From NCBI RefSeq assembly GCF_902859935.1, contig NZ_CADIKI010000027.1:1-64000 (forward strand): 64,000 nucleotides of DNA. The letters run 5' to 3'. Made by a program: the position numbers and the translations under genes. This DNA comes from Paraburkholderia fynbosensis (GTDB taxonomy: Bacteria; Pseudomonadota; Gammaproteobacteria; Burkholderiales; Burkholderiaceae). Positions 53,366 through 61,786 of this stretch are shown here, piece after piece. Within the stretch, counting starts at the first letter, position 1. Every line of letters starts with the position of its first letter. The notes below the pieces were generated by a model. The model did no database searches, was not told where the DNA came from, and worked only from the letters and a program-made list of their open reading frames with translations.

Positions 53366-54766
53366 TTAGCGGAGCCTGCGCCTGCGGAACAGCAGGAACA
53401 GAATACCCAGCACGACCAGCGCCGCGAAGGCCATTCCTACACGTGCAATCGTAATCAGCGGCGACGCCGCGCCGCCCGCGCGCAAGGTCTTGACCTGCTC
53501 CACCGTCACCGAGGCAGCCGGATTCCCATACTGCTTGAGCAGATAGTTGCCGAGCGTCGCGATCTGCTGATCGGACAGCAGGCGACCGAACGCAGGCATC
53601 AGCACATCGGGCGCGCCGTCTTGCCGGTGCACGCCTTCGAGCATCACCATCACGAGGTTGTTGCTGTTCGCGTGACCGAGCGCCGTATTGTGAAAGAGCG
53701 ACGGCAGTCCCGGGCCATCGATACCTTGTCCGGTCCCTTCACCATGCGCCTGATGGCAGCTTGCGCAATATGCATCGTAAAGCTGCGGACCGCTCATCCG
53801 GTTCGCGTCGTCGGGCAAGGGCACGCCGCGAATTTCGTCGAGGCTCGACCTTGCACCGCCCCATGTATGAGCGGGCTGACGGTCGCCTGCGTTACGCACC
53901 GGCGGCGTCGACTTGAGGTAGACCGCCATCGCGCGCAGATCGCTCGCATCCAGATGCTGGAAGCTGTTGTCCACGGCTTCGGCCATCGGCCCGGCCGCTT
54001 GCGCTCGGTCCACCACGTGACCGGTGCGCAGATACGCGGCGAGCTCCTCTTCGCTCCACGAGCCGATCCCGCTCACCGCGTCCGACGAAATGTTCGGTGC
54101 GTACCACGTGCCGACCACGCTGCCGCCGAGGCTCGCCGACATGTTCTCGGCCATTAGCGCATTACGCGGCGTGTGACAGGTGCTGCAATGCGCGAGCCCG
54201 CGCACCAGATACGCGCCACGATTCCACTCGACGCTCTTCCCCGGATCGGCCTTGAACGGTTCGCGATCGAGAAACAGCAGATTCCACGCGGCCATCGACA
54301 GACGCACGTTGAACGGGAACGGCAACGCGGTCGGCGGCGGCGACGTATCGACCGGCGCGACGCCCTGCATGAAGTACGCGTACAGCGCCTTCACGTCGTC
54401 GTCGCTAACCTGCGCGTAGGACGTGTAGGGCATCGCCGGATACAGACGCTGGCCGTCGGCCCGCACGCCGCGCCGCAGCGCCGCGCCGAACTGATCGAGC
54501 GTGTAGTTGCCGATGCCGTGCGTTTTCGACGGCGTGATGTTGGTCGAGACGATCTCGCCGAGCGGCGTCGCGAGCGACAGGCCGCCTGCAAACGGCTTGC
54601 CTTGCGGCGCGCTGTGACACGCGATGCAGTCGCCCGCTTTGGCGAGATACTCGCCGCGCTTGACGAGGTCTTCTCCGGCCGCGTGGGCCGTGGCGGCAAA
54701 GCCTGCCGACGCGAGCAGGGCCGCGCACAAAAGGCGTGTAAACGCCGTGAACGGTAAATAAGTCAT
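53366..54766 (-). CDS. Triheme cytochrome c subunit of a membrane sugar dehydrogenase (FAD-GDH beta-like)
   Basis: The 466-aa protein has a Sec signal peptide, three heme sites (CIACH near 47, CSTCH near 195, CASCH near 335) and a C-terminal membrane helix with a basic tail (VGMAFAALVVLGILFLLFRR). It accepts electrons from the FAD subunit on the periplasmic face and passes them to quinone or oxidase. Methionine axial ligands are plausible in LYPAMPYTSYA, ISS-rich and VLMPAFGRL segments. It follows the FAD subunit gene after 2 nt. Confidence 0.9.
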   Translation of the reverse strand: MTYLPFTAFTRLLCAALLASAGFAATAHAAGEDLVKRGEYLAKAGDCIACHSAPQGKPFAGGLSLATPLGEIVSTNITPSKTHGIGNYTLDQFGAALRRGVRADGQRLYPAMPYTSYAQVSDDDVKALYAYFMQGVAPVDTSPPPTALPFPFNVRLSMAAWNLLFLDREPFKADPGKSVEWNRGAYLVRGLAHCSTCHTPRNALMAENMSASLGGSVVGTWYAPNISSDAVSGIGSWSEEELAAYLRTGHVVDRAQAAGPMAEAVDNSFQHLDASDLRAMAVYLKSTPPVRNAGDRQPAHTWGGARSSLDEIRGVPLPDDANRMSGPQLYDAYCASCHQAHGEGTGQGIDGPGLPSLFHNTALGHANSNNLVMVMLEGVHRQDGAPDVLMPAFGRLLSDQQIATLGNYLLKQYGNPAASVTVEQVKTLRAGGAASPLITIARVGMAFAALVVLGILFLLFRRRRLR

Positions 54767-54768
54767 CT

Positions 54769-56367
54769 TCAGGCGTTGGCGTGGATGTGTTCGGCCGAGC
54801 GCAGCGCGAGCGCGACGGCGGTGAGCGTCGAGTTGACCGTGGCGGCGGTGGGCATGACACCGGTACTCGCGATATACAGGTTCTCGTGATCGTGCGTGCG
54901 TCCGAACGCGTCGACAACCGAGTCCTTCGGATCATGGCCCATGCTCATGGTTCCGGTGATGTGCTGGTTGTTGCCATACACGCCGTCCGGGCTGTAGCGC
55001 AGATTGGTGCCGCCCATCAGCTTCGCGATGCGCGTGTACTCTTCGCGCGCCGCGGCCATGCCCTTGTGCACGTAGTCGCTCATCGCATAGTGCATCTGCG
55101 GCGTCGGAATGCCGAGTGCGTCCTTGCGATCGCTGAGCGTCACGCGATTGTTCGGATCGGGCAGGATTTCCAGCACGTTCTTCACGCTGCACTGGCGCGC
55201 CGCGTGATAGCGGATCTGCTGTTCGAGTTCGTCGCCGTACACGCCCTTCGCGATCAACGCCTGCGTGACCGACAGCACCTGTGACGCGTTCGAGATGTCG
55301 ATACGGAACGCCGCATGCTCCGAACGGAATGCGCCATCGCGCAGCGAGTTGATCGAACTCGGGCTCATCGGGCCACGACCCGGCCACAACTCTTCGTCGG
55401 CGTCGAACACGAGGCCGTTGCTCGGGTGATCCATCAGATGACGGCCCACCATATCCGAGCTGTTCGCGAGACCGTTCTTATACTTGTCGCTCGCGGACAG
55501 CAGCAACAGCTTCGGACTTTCGATACCGTTCGCGGCCAGAATGAAGGTCTTGCCCGTCACGCGATGCGAGACCTTGTCGCGATCGTAGTAATGCACGGCC
55601 GCAATGCGGCCGCGCTCATCGTGCTCGATGCGATACACCACCGCGTTTTCGACCAGCTTCGCGCCGGCCTTCTCGGCTGCGTCCGCCGCGAGTCCGCCGT
55701 GATATTGCGCGTCGATCGGACAGATCGGCATGCAGTTGTTGTTGCCGCAGCAGGCCGGGCGGCCGTCGTAGTTGCGGCTGTTGCGCGCGGTCGTGTTGGT
55801 GATGACGTCGTAGCCGCCCGGCGCGAGCCGTTCACGGAAACGCTGCTCCAGAAACGACTCGGCGACCGGCTGCATCGGAAACGGCTTGCTGCGCGGCGAG
55901 CCGTTGTTCGGTGCGCCGGACACGCCCATCTTCACTTCCGCTTCGTAGTAGAAGGGCTCGAGATCGTCGTAGGAGATCGGCCAGTCGCGGCCCACGCCGT
56001 ACAGCGTTTGCAGGCGAAGGTCGTTCGGCAGGACGCGCCACGCCTGCGCGGCCCAGTGCCATGTCGTGCCACCCACCATGCGGATGTACTCCGCCTTGTA
56101 CGGATACGGTCCCGCCTGCACGAGATAGTTGTTGTCGACGGGCTGGTAGACCGGATGCGGCGCCCACGACGAAAAAGGGTAAGGCGACATGAAGTCGTTC
56201 TTGCGCGGCGAATTGCGGAAATTCGCGACGATGCGGCCGCGATCCACGCGCGGTCCCGCTTCGAGTATCAACACCGAGGCGCCTTGCGAGACGAGACGAT
56301 GCGCTGCGAGCGAGCCGACGATACCCGAGCCGATAACGACGATATCGGCTGACAACTGGTCAGACAT
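54769..56367 (-). CDS. FAD-dependent sugar dehydrogenase catalytic subunit (GMC family, FAD-GDH alpha-like)
   Basis: The 532-aa GMC oxidoreductase has FAD motif VVIGSGIVGSLAAHRL, GGTTWHWAAQAWR, the cysteine motif CCGNNNCMPICP that holds a 3Fe-4S cluster in the Burkholderia cepacia glucose dehydrogenase, and catalytic His regions NNQHITGTMSMG and TAATVNSTLTA. Sequence and length closely follow that enzyme. It has no signal and is exported with its twin-arginine-type small subunit. Glucose is the likely substrate, but other aldoses or polyols are possible. Confidence 0.9.
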   Translation of the reverse strand: MSDQLSADIVVIGSGIVGSLAAHRLVSQGASVLILEAGPRVDRGRIVANFRNSPRKNDFMSPYPFSSWAPHPVYQPVDNNYLVQAGPYPYKAEYIRMVGGTTWHWAAQAWRVLPNDLRLQTLYGVGRDWPISYDDLEPFYYEAEVKMGVSGAPNNGSPRSKPFPMQPVAESFLEQRFRERLAPGGYDVITNTTARNSRNYDGRPACCGNNNCMPICPIDAQYHGGLAADAAEKAGAKLVENAVVYRIEHDERGRIAAVHYYDRDKVSHRVTGKTFILAANGIESPKLLLLSASDKYKNGLANSSDMVGRHLMDHPSNGLVFDADEELWPGRGPMSPSSINSLRDGAFRSEHAAFRIDISNASQVLSVTQALIAKGVYGDELEQQIRYHAARQCSVKNVLEILPDPNNRVTLSDRKDALGIPTPQMHYAMSDYVHKGMAAAREEYTRIAKLMGGTNLRYSPDGVYGNNQHITGTMSMGHDPKDSVVDAFGRTHDHENLYIASTGVMPTAATVNSTLTAVALALRSAEHIHANA

Positions 56368-56397
56368 GGCTGTGTTCCTTGAATTACCGATGAGGCG

Positions 56398-56940
56398 TCA
56401 GGCGGCCGTGAGAGGGTTACGGCTCCAGGCGCCGTAGGGTCCGTATGCGTAGCTCGGCGGCTTCAGCCGGTCCGCTACGACGACGTTCATCAGACTCGTT
56501 TCGTACGTGATGCAACGTGCGACCGGACCCGCGCCGACCACGCCGACATACCAGGCGGTTGCGATCTGACGCGGCAGTTTGGCGAACGGCGCATTGGCGG
56601 CATCGAGCGATGCCTGCAGCTGGCCCGACGCGGACGGATTGGCGGCAATGAACGCCGCGAGCCCGTTCAATTGCTCGGCAAACGACGCGACCGTGGCGGC
56701 AAGCCCGGCATACAGGCGGTTGGCCTGAGTCGGGTCGAGCGCCGCACGCCCCGTGATCACGCGCGACACATTCAGGAACGCGTCCGGCGCGGTGGCTTGC
56801 GCCGCGGCAGCAGGTTGGGCCTTGGCCAGCGACCAGGGAATGAAGGAACTTGCGTAGCTCGCCAGAATGCTGGCCAGCAGAAGCCGTCGACCGGCGTTCG
56901 GTGCGGCGTGGCCCGTATCGGGCTCGTGGGGCTGAGTCAT
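56398..56940 (-). CDS. Small (gamma) subunit of the FAD-dependent sugar dehydrogenase
   Basis: This 180-aa protein has a twin-arginine-like signal (NAGRRLLLASILASYASSF) and a helical mature part ending in VGVVGAGPVARCITYETSLM and LKPPSYAYGPYGAW, typical of the sorbitol/glucose dehydrogenase small subunit. It acts as a chaperone that carries the folded FAD subunit through the Tat system. It is the first gene of the gamma-alpha-cytochrome operon. ATG 56940 fits the family start. Confidence 0.87.
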   Translation of the reverse strand: MTQPHEPDTGHAAPNAGRRLLLASILASYASSFIPWSLAKAQPAAAAQATAPDAFLNVSRVITGRAALDPTQANRLYAGLAATVASFAEQLNGLAAFIAANPSASGQLQASLDAANAPFAKLPRQIATAWYVGVVGAGPVARCITYETSLMNVVVADRLKPPSYAYGPYGAWSRNPLTAA

Positions 56941-57289
56941 TGGTAAGTAAAAGTCCTGATACACCGGTGCTGAAAAAGATGCTTGCTTTTCTGCATGGGC
57001 CGCGATTATAGCGTGGAGGGCGAGATGGAGAGTTCGGGCTGCACACGAATGCGCAACCCCCGGTTCATCGCCCGGTCGTCTTCAATCGCCGTCGATCCGT
57101 AACGGGCCTTGCTGCTTCGACGCCGCCTCGAACGATTCAAGCCTTCACAATTGCGGTAGCTATACGCGAATGGCTGACTACAATGAGTGAATGCAGGCGA
57201 AGCTGCAAAGGCGGTCCGCTCGGACTCGCCCGGTTCAGACAGAACGGTCGGTAGTGTGGCGTTTCGATTCCTTCATTGGAGGCATGCTC
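56941..57289. other. Divergent spacer upstream of the FAD sugar dehydrogenase operon
   Basis: It holds the promoter of the minus-strand operon and the leader of the plus-strand gene at 57290. No additional gene is seen. Confidence 0.5.
57005..57010 (-). promoter_or_regulatory. Perfect -10 box (TATAAT) for the sugar dehydrogenase operon
   Basis: TATAAT on the minus strand would start transcription near 56998, about 58 nt before the first gene. No good -35 lies at 16-18 bp, so an activator may be needed. Confidence 0.5.
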
Positions 57290-57808
57290 ATGACGTGCCT
57301 GAACGAAAGGATTGTCGGCGCAATACTTTTTGTGCTGAGCGGATTCGCGTTCGCGGACAGCCTGATCAGCAATGCGCCCGCGGAGATGACGGTGACGAAT
57401 ATCGCGCCGATGCCGATGGAAGTCGGCTCGGCCATTGCAGAACCGCAACGTTATTTGCAGCACTATGAAATGCAATATCAGCCAAGCCAGGGCGAGCCGT
57501 TTTACGCGCAACCCGATCAGTTCTACACCGCGCAGGTGGCACACGAATTCCGTGGTGGCGCCGCGAAAACCGGTTCAGGAACGCAGGCGCCAACGCAACC
57601 CACACCGGGCTATCTCCGTATGGGTCCGTCGACGGCGCCACAACTCTCGCTCATCGATTTACCGAACACGACCCTCACGCTACGCGCACAACCGCAACGA
57701 AGGCTGTCGTTGACTGTCGACCAATGGGTCGTTTCGGCGACCGCGCGGATTGCGATCTTCCATTCACATAGCACGGGCGCGACGGTTTCTGTCCGGCGCG
57801 GCTTCTAG
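57290..57808 (+). CDS. Secreted hypothetical protein
   Basis: The 172-aa protein has a signal peptide (IVGAILFVLSGFAFADS) and a mature part rich in Gln, Pro and Thr, with little predicted helix in the middle and a beta-like C-terminal third (LSLIDLPNTTLTLRAQPQRR). No family recognised. ATG 57290 lies 7 nt after GGAGG; the ATG at 57284 is too close to that site. It stands alone between two dehydrogenase operons on the other strand. Confidence 0.6.
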   Translation: MTCLNERIVGAILFVLSGFAFADSLISNAPAEMTVTNIAPMPMEVGSAIAEPQRYLQHYEMQYQPSQGEPFYAQPDQFYTAQVAHEFRGGAAKTGSGTQAPTQPTPGYLRMGPSTAPQLSLIDLPNTTLTLRAQPQRRLSLTVDQWVVSATARIAIFHSHSTGATVSVRRGF

Positions 57809-57874
57809 TTTCGATCGCTATGAGGAAGTTCCCCGGCGCGCAGCCCGCGAGTGGTGACGCAAAGCGGCGGAGAT

Positions 57875-57900
57875 AAAAAAGGCGGCCCATCGGGCCGCCT
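57875..57900 (-). terminator. Rho-independent terminator of the gluconate dehydrogenase operon
   Basis: On the minus strand AGGCGGCCC and GGGCCGCCT form a 9-bp stem with a 3-nt loop followed by T6. It lies 23 nt after the cytochrome c stop codon. Confidence 0.93.
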
Positions 57901-57922
57901 CGAAGCAAACAATCGACCGCGA

Positions 57923-59224
57923 TCAGTTCGCCGCTACCCTCGCCCGCACCTTCGCGACCTGGTCAGCGGTCACGGCCGCCCCCTTGTTGCCCCAGCTCGA
58001 ACGAATGAAGGTCGCAAGCTGCGCGACGTCATCGTCGCCGTAACGCCAGCCGAACGGCGGCATCGCCAGCGGTGACGGCGCCGACGCAGTCGACGGCAAA
58101 CGCGCGCCGCCCAGAATCACCGCTACCAGCGAGTCCGGATTCGCCTGCGTCACCATCGGGTTGTCGACCAGCGACGGGAACACGCGCGTGGCGCCCTGAC
58201 CGTTCTGGCGATGACAGGCCGCGCAGCTATCGATGTAGATGCTCGCGCCGCGCCCCGTTGCCTGACCCGCGAGAACCGACTTGAGGGTGGTGTCGTCGGC
58301 ATGGAACGGCGTCGAATCAGCCGACCCACCCAGGCTCTTCAGATACACCGCGATCGCGCCGAGGTCGCCATCGCTCAGGTACTGCGTACTGTGCTCGACG
58401 ACTTCGCCCATCGGACCCGACACGGACGAATGCGGATTACGTCCGGTTTTGAGCGACGCGACGATGTCTTCCTTCGACCAGTTCACGAGACCGCCGCCCG
58501 CCGCCGAACGCAGGTTGATCGGCGCGGTACGCTCGAGCGAGGAACCGGACAGATAAAGATCGCTCTTGCCGCTCAGATCCTTTTCCTCGAAGCCGACGCC
58601 GCGCGGCGTGTGGCACGAGCCGCAATGCGCGAGACCCTGCACCAGATACGCGCCGCGATTCCACTCGACATTCTTCGACGTATCCGCGACATAGCGCGAA
58701 TCGTCATGGAACGCGCGGCTCCAGTACGCGAGCGGCCAACGAATGCTCAGCGGCCAGATCGCATCGGAGGCGTGATTCGGCTGCGCCGAGGCCGGCACCT
58801 GCGTGCTGAAATAGGCATACAGGTCCCGCAGGTCCGCGTCCGACACCTTCGCATACGACGTGAACGGCATTGCCGGATAGAGACGTGCGCCATCCTTTCT
58901 CACGCCTTGGCGCATCGCCAGCACGAACTGTTCGAAGGTATAGCCGCCGATGCCGTGCTCACGGTCGGAAGTGATATTGGTCGAATAGATCCGGCCCACC
59001 GGCGTATCGAACGGCAAGCCGCCCGCAAAAGGTGCGCCGCCCTTCGCCGTATGACACGCGACGCAATCGCCCACGCGCGCCAGATAAGCGCCATGCACGG
59101 CGTCGCCCTGCCGCCCCGCGAACGCGGGATCGATCGCAGCGGCGGGCTGCACCGATGCAAACGCCCATAGCGCACCCACGGCCACGACAACGGCGGCCGC
59201 CACACCCGTAATGATTTTCCTCAT
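57923..59224 (-). CDS. Triheme cytochrome c subunit of gluconate 2-dehydrogenase
   Basis: The 433-aa protein has an N-terminal signal or anchor (IITGVAAAVVVAVGALWAFA) and three heme motifs (CVACH near 54, CGSCH near 201, CAACH near 335). Domain order matches the cytochrome subunit of membrane gluconate/2-ketogluconate dehydrogenases and its paralogue at 53366, but it lacks that protein's C-terminal membrane helix. It passes electrons from the FAD subunit to the quinone pool. Confidence 0.9.
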   Translation of the reverse strand: MRKIITGVAAAVVVAVGALWAFASVQPAAAIDPAFAGRQGDAVHGAYLARVGDCVACHTAKGGAPFAGGLPFDTPVGRIYSTNITSDREHGIGGYTFEQFVLAMRQGVRKDGARLYPAMPFTSYAKVSDADLRDLYAYFSTQVPASAQPNHASDAIWPLSIRWPLAYWSRAFHDDSRYVADTSKNVEWNRGAYLVQGLAHCGSCHTPRGVGFEEKDLSGKSDLYLSGSSLERTAPINLRSAAGGGLVNWSKEDIVASLKTGRNPHSSVSGPMGEVVEHSTQYLSDGDLGAIAVYLKSLGGSADSTPFHADDTTLKSVLAGQATGRGASIYIDSCAACHRQNGQGATRVFPSLVDNPMVTQANPDSLVAVILGGARLPSTASAPSPLAMPPFGWRYGDDDVAQLATFIRSSWGNKGAAVTADQVAKVRARVAAN

Positions 59225-59239
59225 GTTCGTATCGCTCGT

Positions 59240-61018
59240 TCAGACCTGCACCATGGCGCCGGGGTTCTTTAGATATTGCGAGCGGATGTTGCTCGCAGCC
59301 CAGTAAGCAAGGCCGCCGACGAGTCCCGTCGGGTTATAGCCAATGCCATGCGCAAACACGTTCGCACCTAGCACGAACAGATTCGGCACGTCCCAGCTTT
59401 GCAGGTACTTGTTGACCACGCTCGTCTTCGGATCGGCGCCCATCGCGGTGCCGCCGCTGATGTGCGTGCTCTGATACGCGCGCGTGTCCCAATGGGTGCC
59501 GGGCTTCAGAATGCGACCCGAGATCGACTTCGGATTCATCGCACGGCCGATTTCCATCATCTTGCCGGCCACGTATTCCGATGCCTTGAGATCGTTCTCC
59601 TGCCAGTCGAGCGTGAGCCGCAGCAGCGGCGAGCCGTACGCATCGCGGTAGTTCGGATCGAGGTCGAGAAAGCAGCTGCGGTAAGCCATGTTGCTGCATT
59701 GCGATTCGATGCGGCCGGTGTGCACGAAGTTGTCCTTCACCGCCTGCTTCCATTCGGTGCCCCACTTCGGCGTGCCCTTGGGCAGCGGAATGCCGCGCAC
59801 CGGACCATTGCCGGTCTGACGGCCCCAGATGATGCCGCCGCCGATGAAACCGAGCTCGCTGTGATCGAAGTTGTCCGCGTTGAATTCCTCGATGGCCTGA
59901 CCGCCGCCGCCCGCGCCCATGAACGGGTTGATGTACGTGTCCTTGTCGAAGAACATGTTGACGCTATTGAGCAACTGATAGCAGAAGTTGCGGCCAACCA
60001 CGCCTTCGTTGGTATCCGGGTTGAAGGGCTGGCCGATCTTCGAAGTCAGCATCAGGTGCACGTTGTGCAACTGGAACGCGGCGAGAATCACCATCTCGGC
60101 GGGCTGCTCGACTTCATTGCCTTCCGCGTCGATATAGGTCACGCCGGTGGCGCGCTTGCCGCTCGCATCCGTATTGACCTTCACGACATGCGAATTGACG
60201 CGCAATTCGAAATTCGGCTTGCGCAGCAGCGCGGGAATGATCGCCGTTTGCGGCGATGCCTTCGAGTAGTTCAGGCAGCCGTAGTCGCTGCAGAAACCAC
60301 AGAAGTTGCAAGGGCCGAGCTGGCAGCCGTATTCGTTCGTATACGGTCCCGACGCATTGCCCGCAGGCAGTGCGAACGGCTTGTAGCCGAGACCTTTGGC
60401 CGCCGCGGCAAAGAGCTTGCCGGTCGGATGATCCGCCAGCGGGGGCAGCGGGTATTCACCCGAGCGGCGTCCTTCGAACGGATTGCCGCCTTCGACCGGC
60501 TTGCCCTCGATATTGCCCGCCTTGCCTGACGTGCCGCACACGCGCTCGAAGCGGTCGAAGCTCGGTTCGAGTTCGTCGTAGGTGATGCCCCAGTCCTGCA
60601 GATTCATGCCCTCGGGGATGAACTTCTCGCCGTAACGCTCGGCCACGTGGCTCTTCATGCGCAGTTCGTCCGGCATGACGCGCGACTGCACGCCCGACCA
60701 GTGCGCGCCCGCACCACCGACCCCCTCGCCCGGCTTGAACGAACCGATCTGCCGGTACGGCACAGCCGTATCGTTCTTCGTGTGACGGTTCGTGACCGTG
60801 GTCTTGGCCAGGTTCTGCAACAGCGCCTGACGCGCCGAGTATTTGATTTCGTCGACGATTTGCGGATACGCGAAATCCGGTACGGTTTCGCGCGCATCGC
60901 CACGCTCGAGCGCGACCACGTTCAGACCCGCGTTCGCCAGTTCGATCGCCATGATCGAACCCGTCCAGCCGAACCCGACGATTACCGCGTCGACCGGCTT
61001 CTTCTTGATGCTTGCCAT
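59240..61018 (-). CDS. Gluconate 2-dehydrogenase FAD subunit (GMC family)
   Basis: The 592-aa GMC oxidoreductase has the FAD motif VIVGFGWTGSIMAIELANAG, GGAGAHWSGVQ, a four-Cys region CQLGPCNFCGFCSDYGC (probable Fe-S site) and catalytic His in YQSTHISGGTAMG. This is the arrangement of membrane gluconate/2-ketogluconate dehydrogenase large subunits. It oxidises gluconate to 2-ketogluconate, or 2-ketogluconate further, in the periplasm. It follows the small subunit gene after 5 nt. Confidence 0.9.
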   Translation of the reverse strand: MASIKKKPVDAVIVGFGWTGSIMAIELANAGLNVVALERGDARETVPDFAYPQIVDEIKYSARQALLQNLAKTTVTNRHTKNDTAVPYRQIGSFKPGEGVGGAGAHWSGVQSRVMPDELRMKSHVAERYGEKFIPEGMNLQDWGITYDELEPSFDRFERVCGTSGKAGNIEGKPVEGGNPFEGRRSGEYPLPPLADHPTGKLFAAAAKGLGYKPFALPAGNASGPYTNEYGCQLGPCNFCGFCSDYGCLNYSKASPQTAIIPALLRKPNFELRVNSHVVKVNTDASGKRATGVTYIDAEGNEVEQPAEMVILAAFQLHNVHLMLTSKIGQPFNPDTNEGVVGRNFCYQLLNSVNMFFDKDTYINPFMGAGGGGQAIEEFNADNFDHSELGFIGGGIIWGRQTGNGPVRGIPLPKGTPKWGTEWKQAVKDNFVHTGRIESQCSNMAYRSCFLDLDPNYRDAYGSPLLRLTLDWQENDLKASEYVAGKMMEIGRAMNPKSISGRILKPGTHWDTRAYQSTHISGGTAMGADPKTSVVNKYLQSWDVPNLFVLGANVFAHGIGYNPTGLVGGLAYWAASNIRSQYLKNPGAMVQV

Positions 61019-61023
61019 CTTTC

Positions 61024-61758
61024 TTATCCTCGCTTGCCGTAGAGACTTACCGGTGCATACGGATAAGGTTTGGCCTCACCCACGAACTCCAGGTAATCGG
61101 CGCGCACGCCGGGGTAGCCGATCATCTTCCACGCAGCCATGTCCTTGTTGCCGCCGTAGGACGGGTCGCAGAAATAGCCTTCGTAGACGTTGTTGAGCAG
61201 GAACGAGCTGAAGAACGTCTTCAGCTTGAAGCCCCCGACCGTCAGCTTGCCGGACTCGATCGCCTTGAACATGTCGGTGCGCTGCGCGCCCGTCAGTTCG
61301 GCAAAGGTCTTGCCGCTGAAGTGCTCGCGGCAATACGCGTTGATCGCGCGAATGCCGAGACGGTACTGTTCCTTCGGCGTGAGTTTCGACTGATAGCCGA
61401 ATTCCGCCTCCGCGGGCAGGAACGGCCCCTGCATGTACCAGCGCGTCGCGTCGCCGTACGGCGTCTGCATCTGGCGGTCGATGTATTGCGGCACGCCCAG
61501 TTCGACGGCACCGGGACCGACGTCGTCTTTCGGAATCAGCACGTCGCAGGCGGCGTTCACGAACGCCCATTCTTCCGGCGTGAAATAGCCGGGGGTGTAG
61601 TTTTCCGCGGTGGGTCTATCGGGCGGCGGCATGCCCGGCGCCTGCGTCTGCGAGCGGGACTGCACGACGGCGCCGGAGACGCCGACGACAGCTATCGGGG
61701 CAATCGCCAGCGAGCCCTTGAGAAAGCTGCGGCGGCTGCGATCGTTGGTAATCGTCAT
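61024..61758 (-). CDS. Gluconate 2-dehydrogenase small (gamma) subunit
   Basis: The 244-aa protein has a perfect twin-arginine signal (SRRSFLKGSLAIAPIAVVG). The mature part is the Gluconate_2-dh3 family (YFTPEEWAFVNAACDVLIPK; FLLNNVYEGYFCDPSYGGNK; AAWKMIGYPGVRADY). It is needed for export and assembly of the FAD subunit. ATG 61758 is the only start that gives the complete signal; its ribosome binding site is weak. Confidence 0.92.
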   Translation of the reverse strand: MTITNDRSRRSFLKGSLAIAPIAVVGVSGAVVQSRSQTQAPGMPPPDRPTAENYTPGYFTPEEWAFVNAACDVLIPKDDVGPGAVELGVPQYIDRQMQTPYGDATRWYMQGPFLPAEAEFGYQSKLTPKEQYRLGIRAINAYCREHFSGKTFAELTGAQRTDMFKAIESGKLTVGGFKLKTFFSSFLLNNVYEGYFCDPSYGGNKDMAAWKMIGYPGVRADYLEFVGEAKPYPYAPVSLYGKRG

Positions 61759-61786
61759 TGTGATGTGTCGTGGAGGTGAAGAAAAA

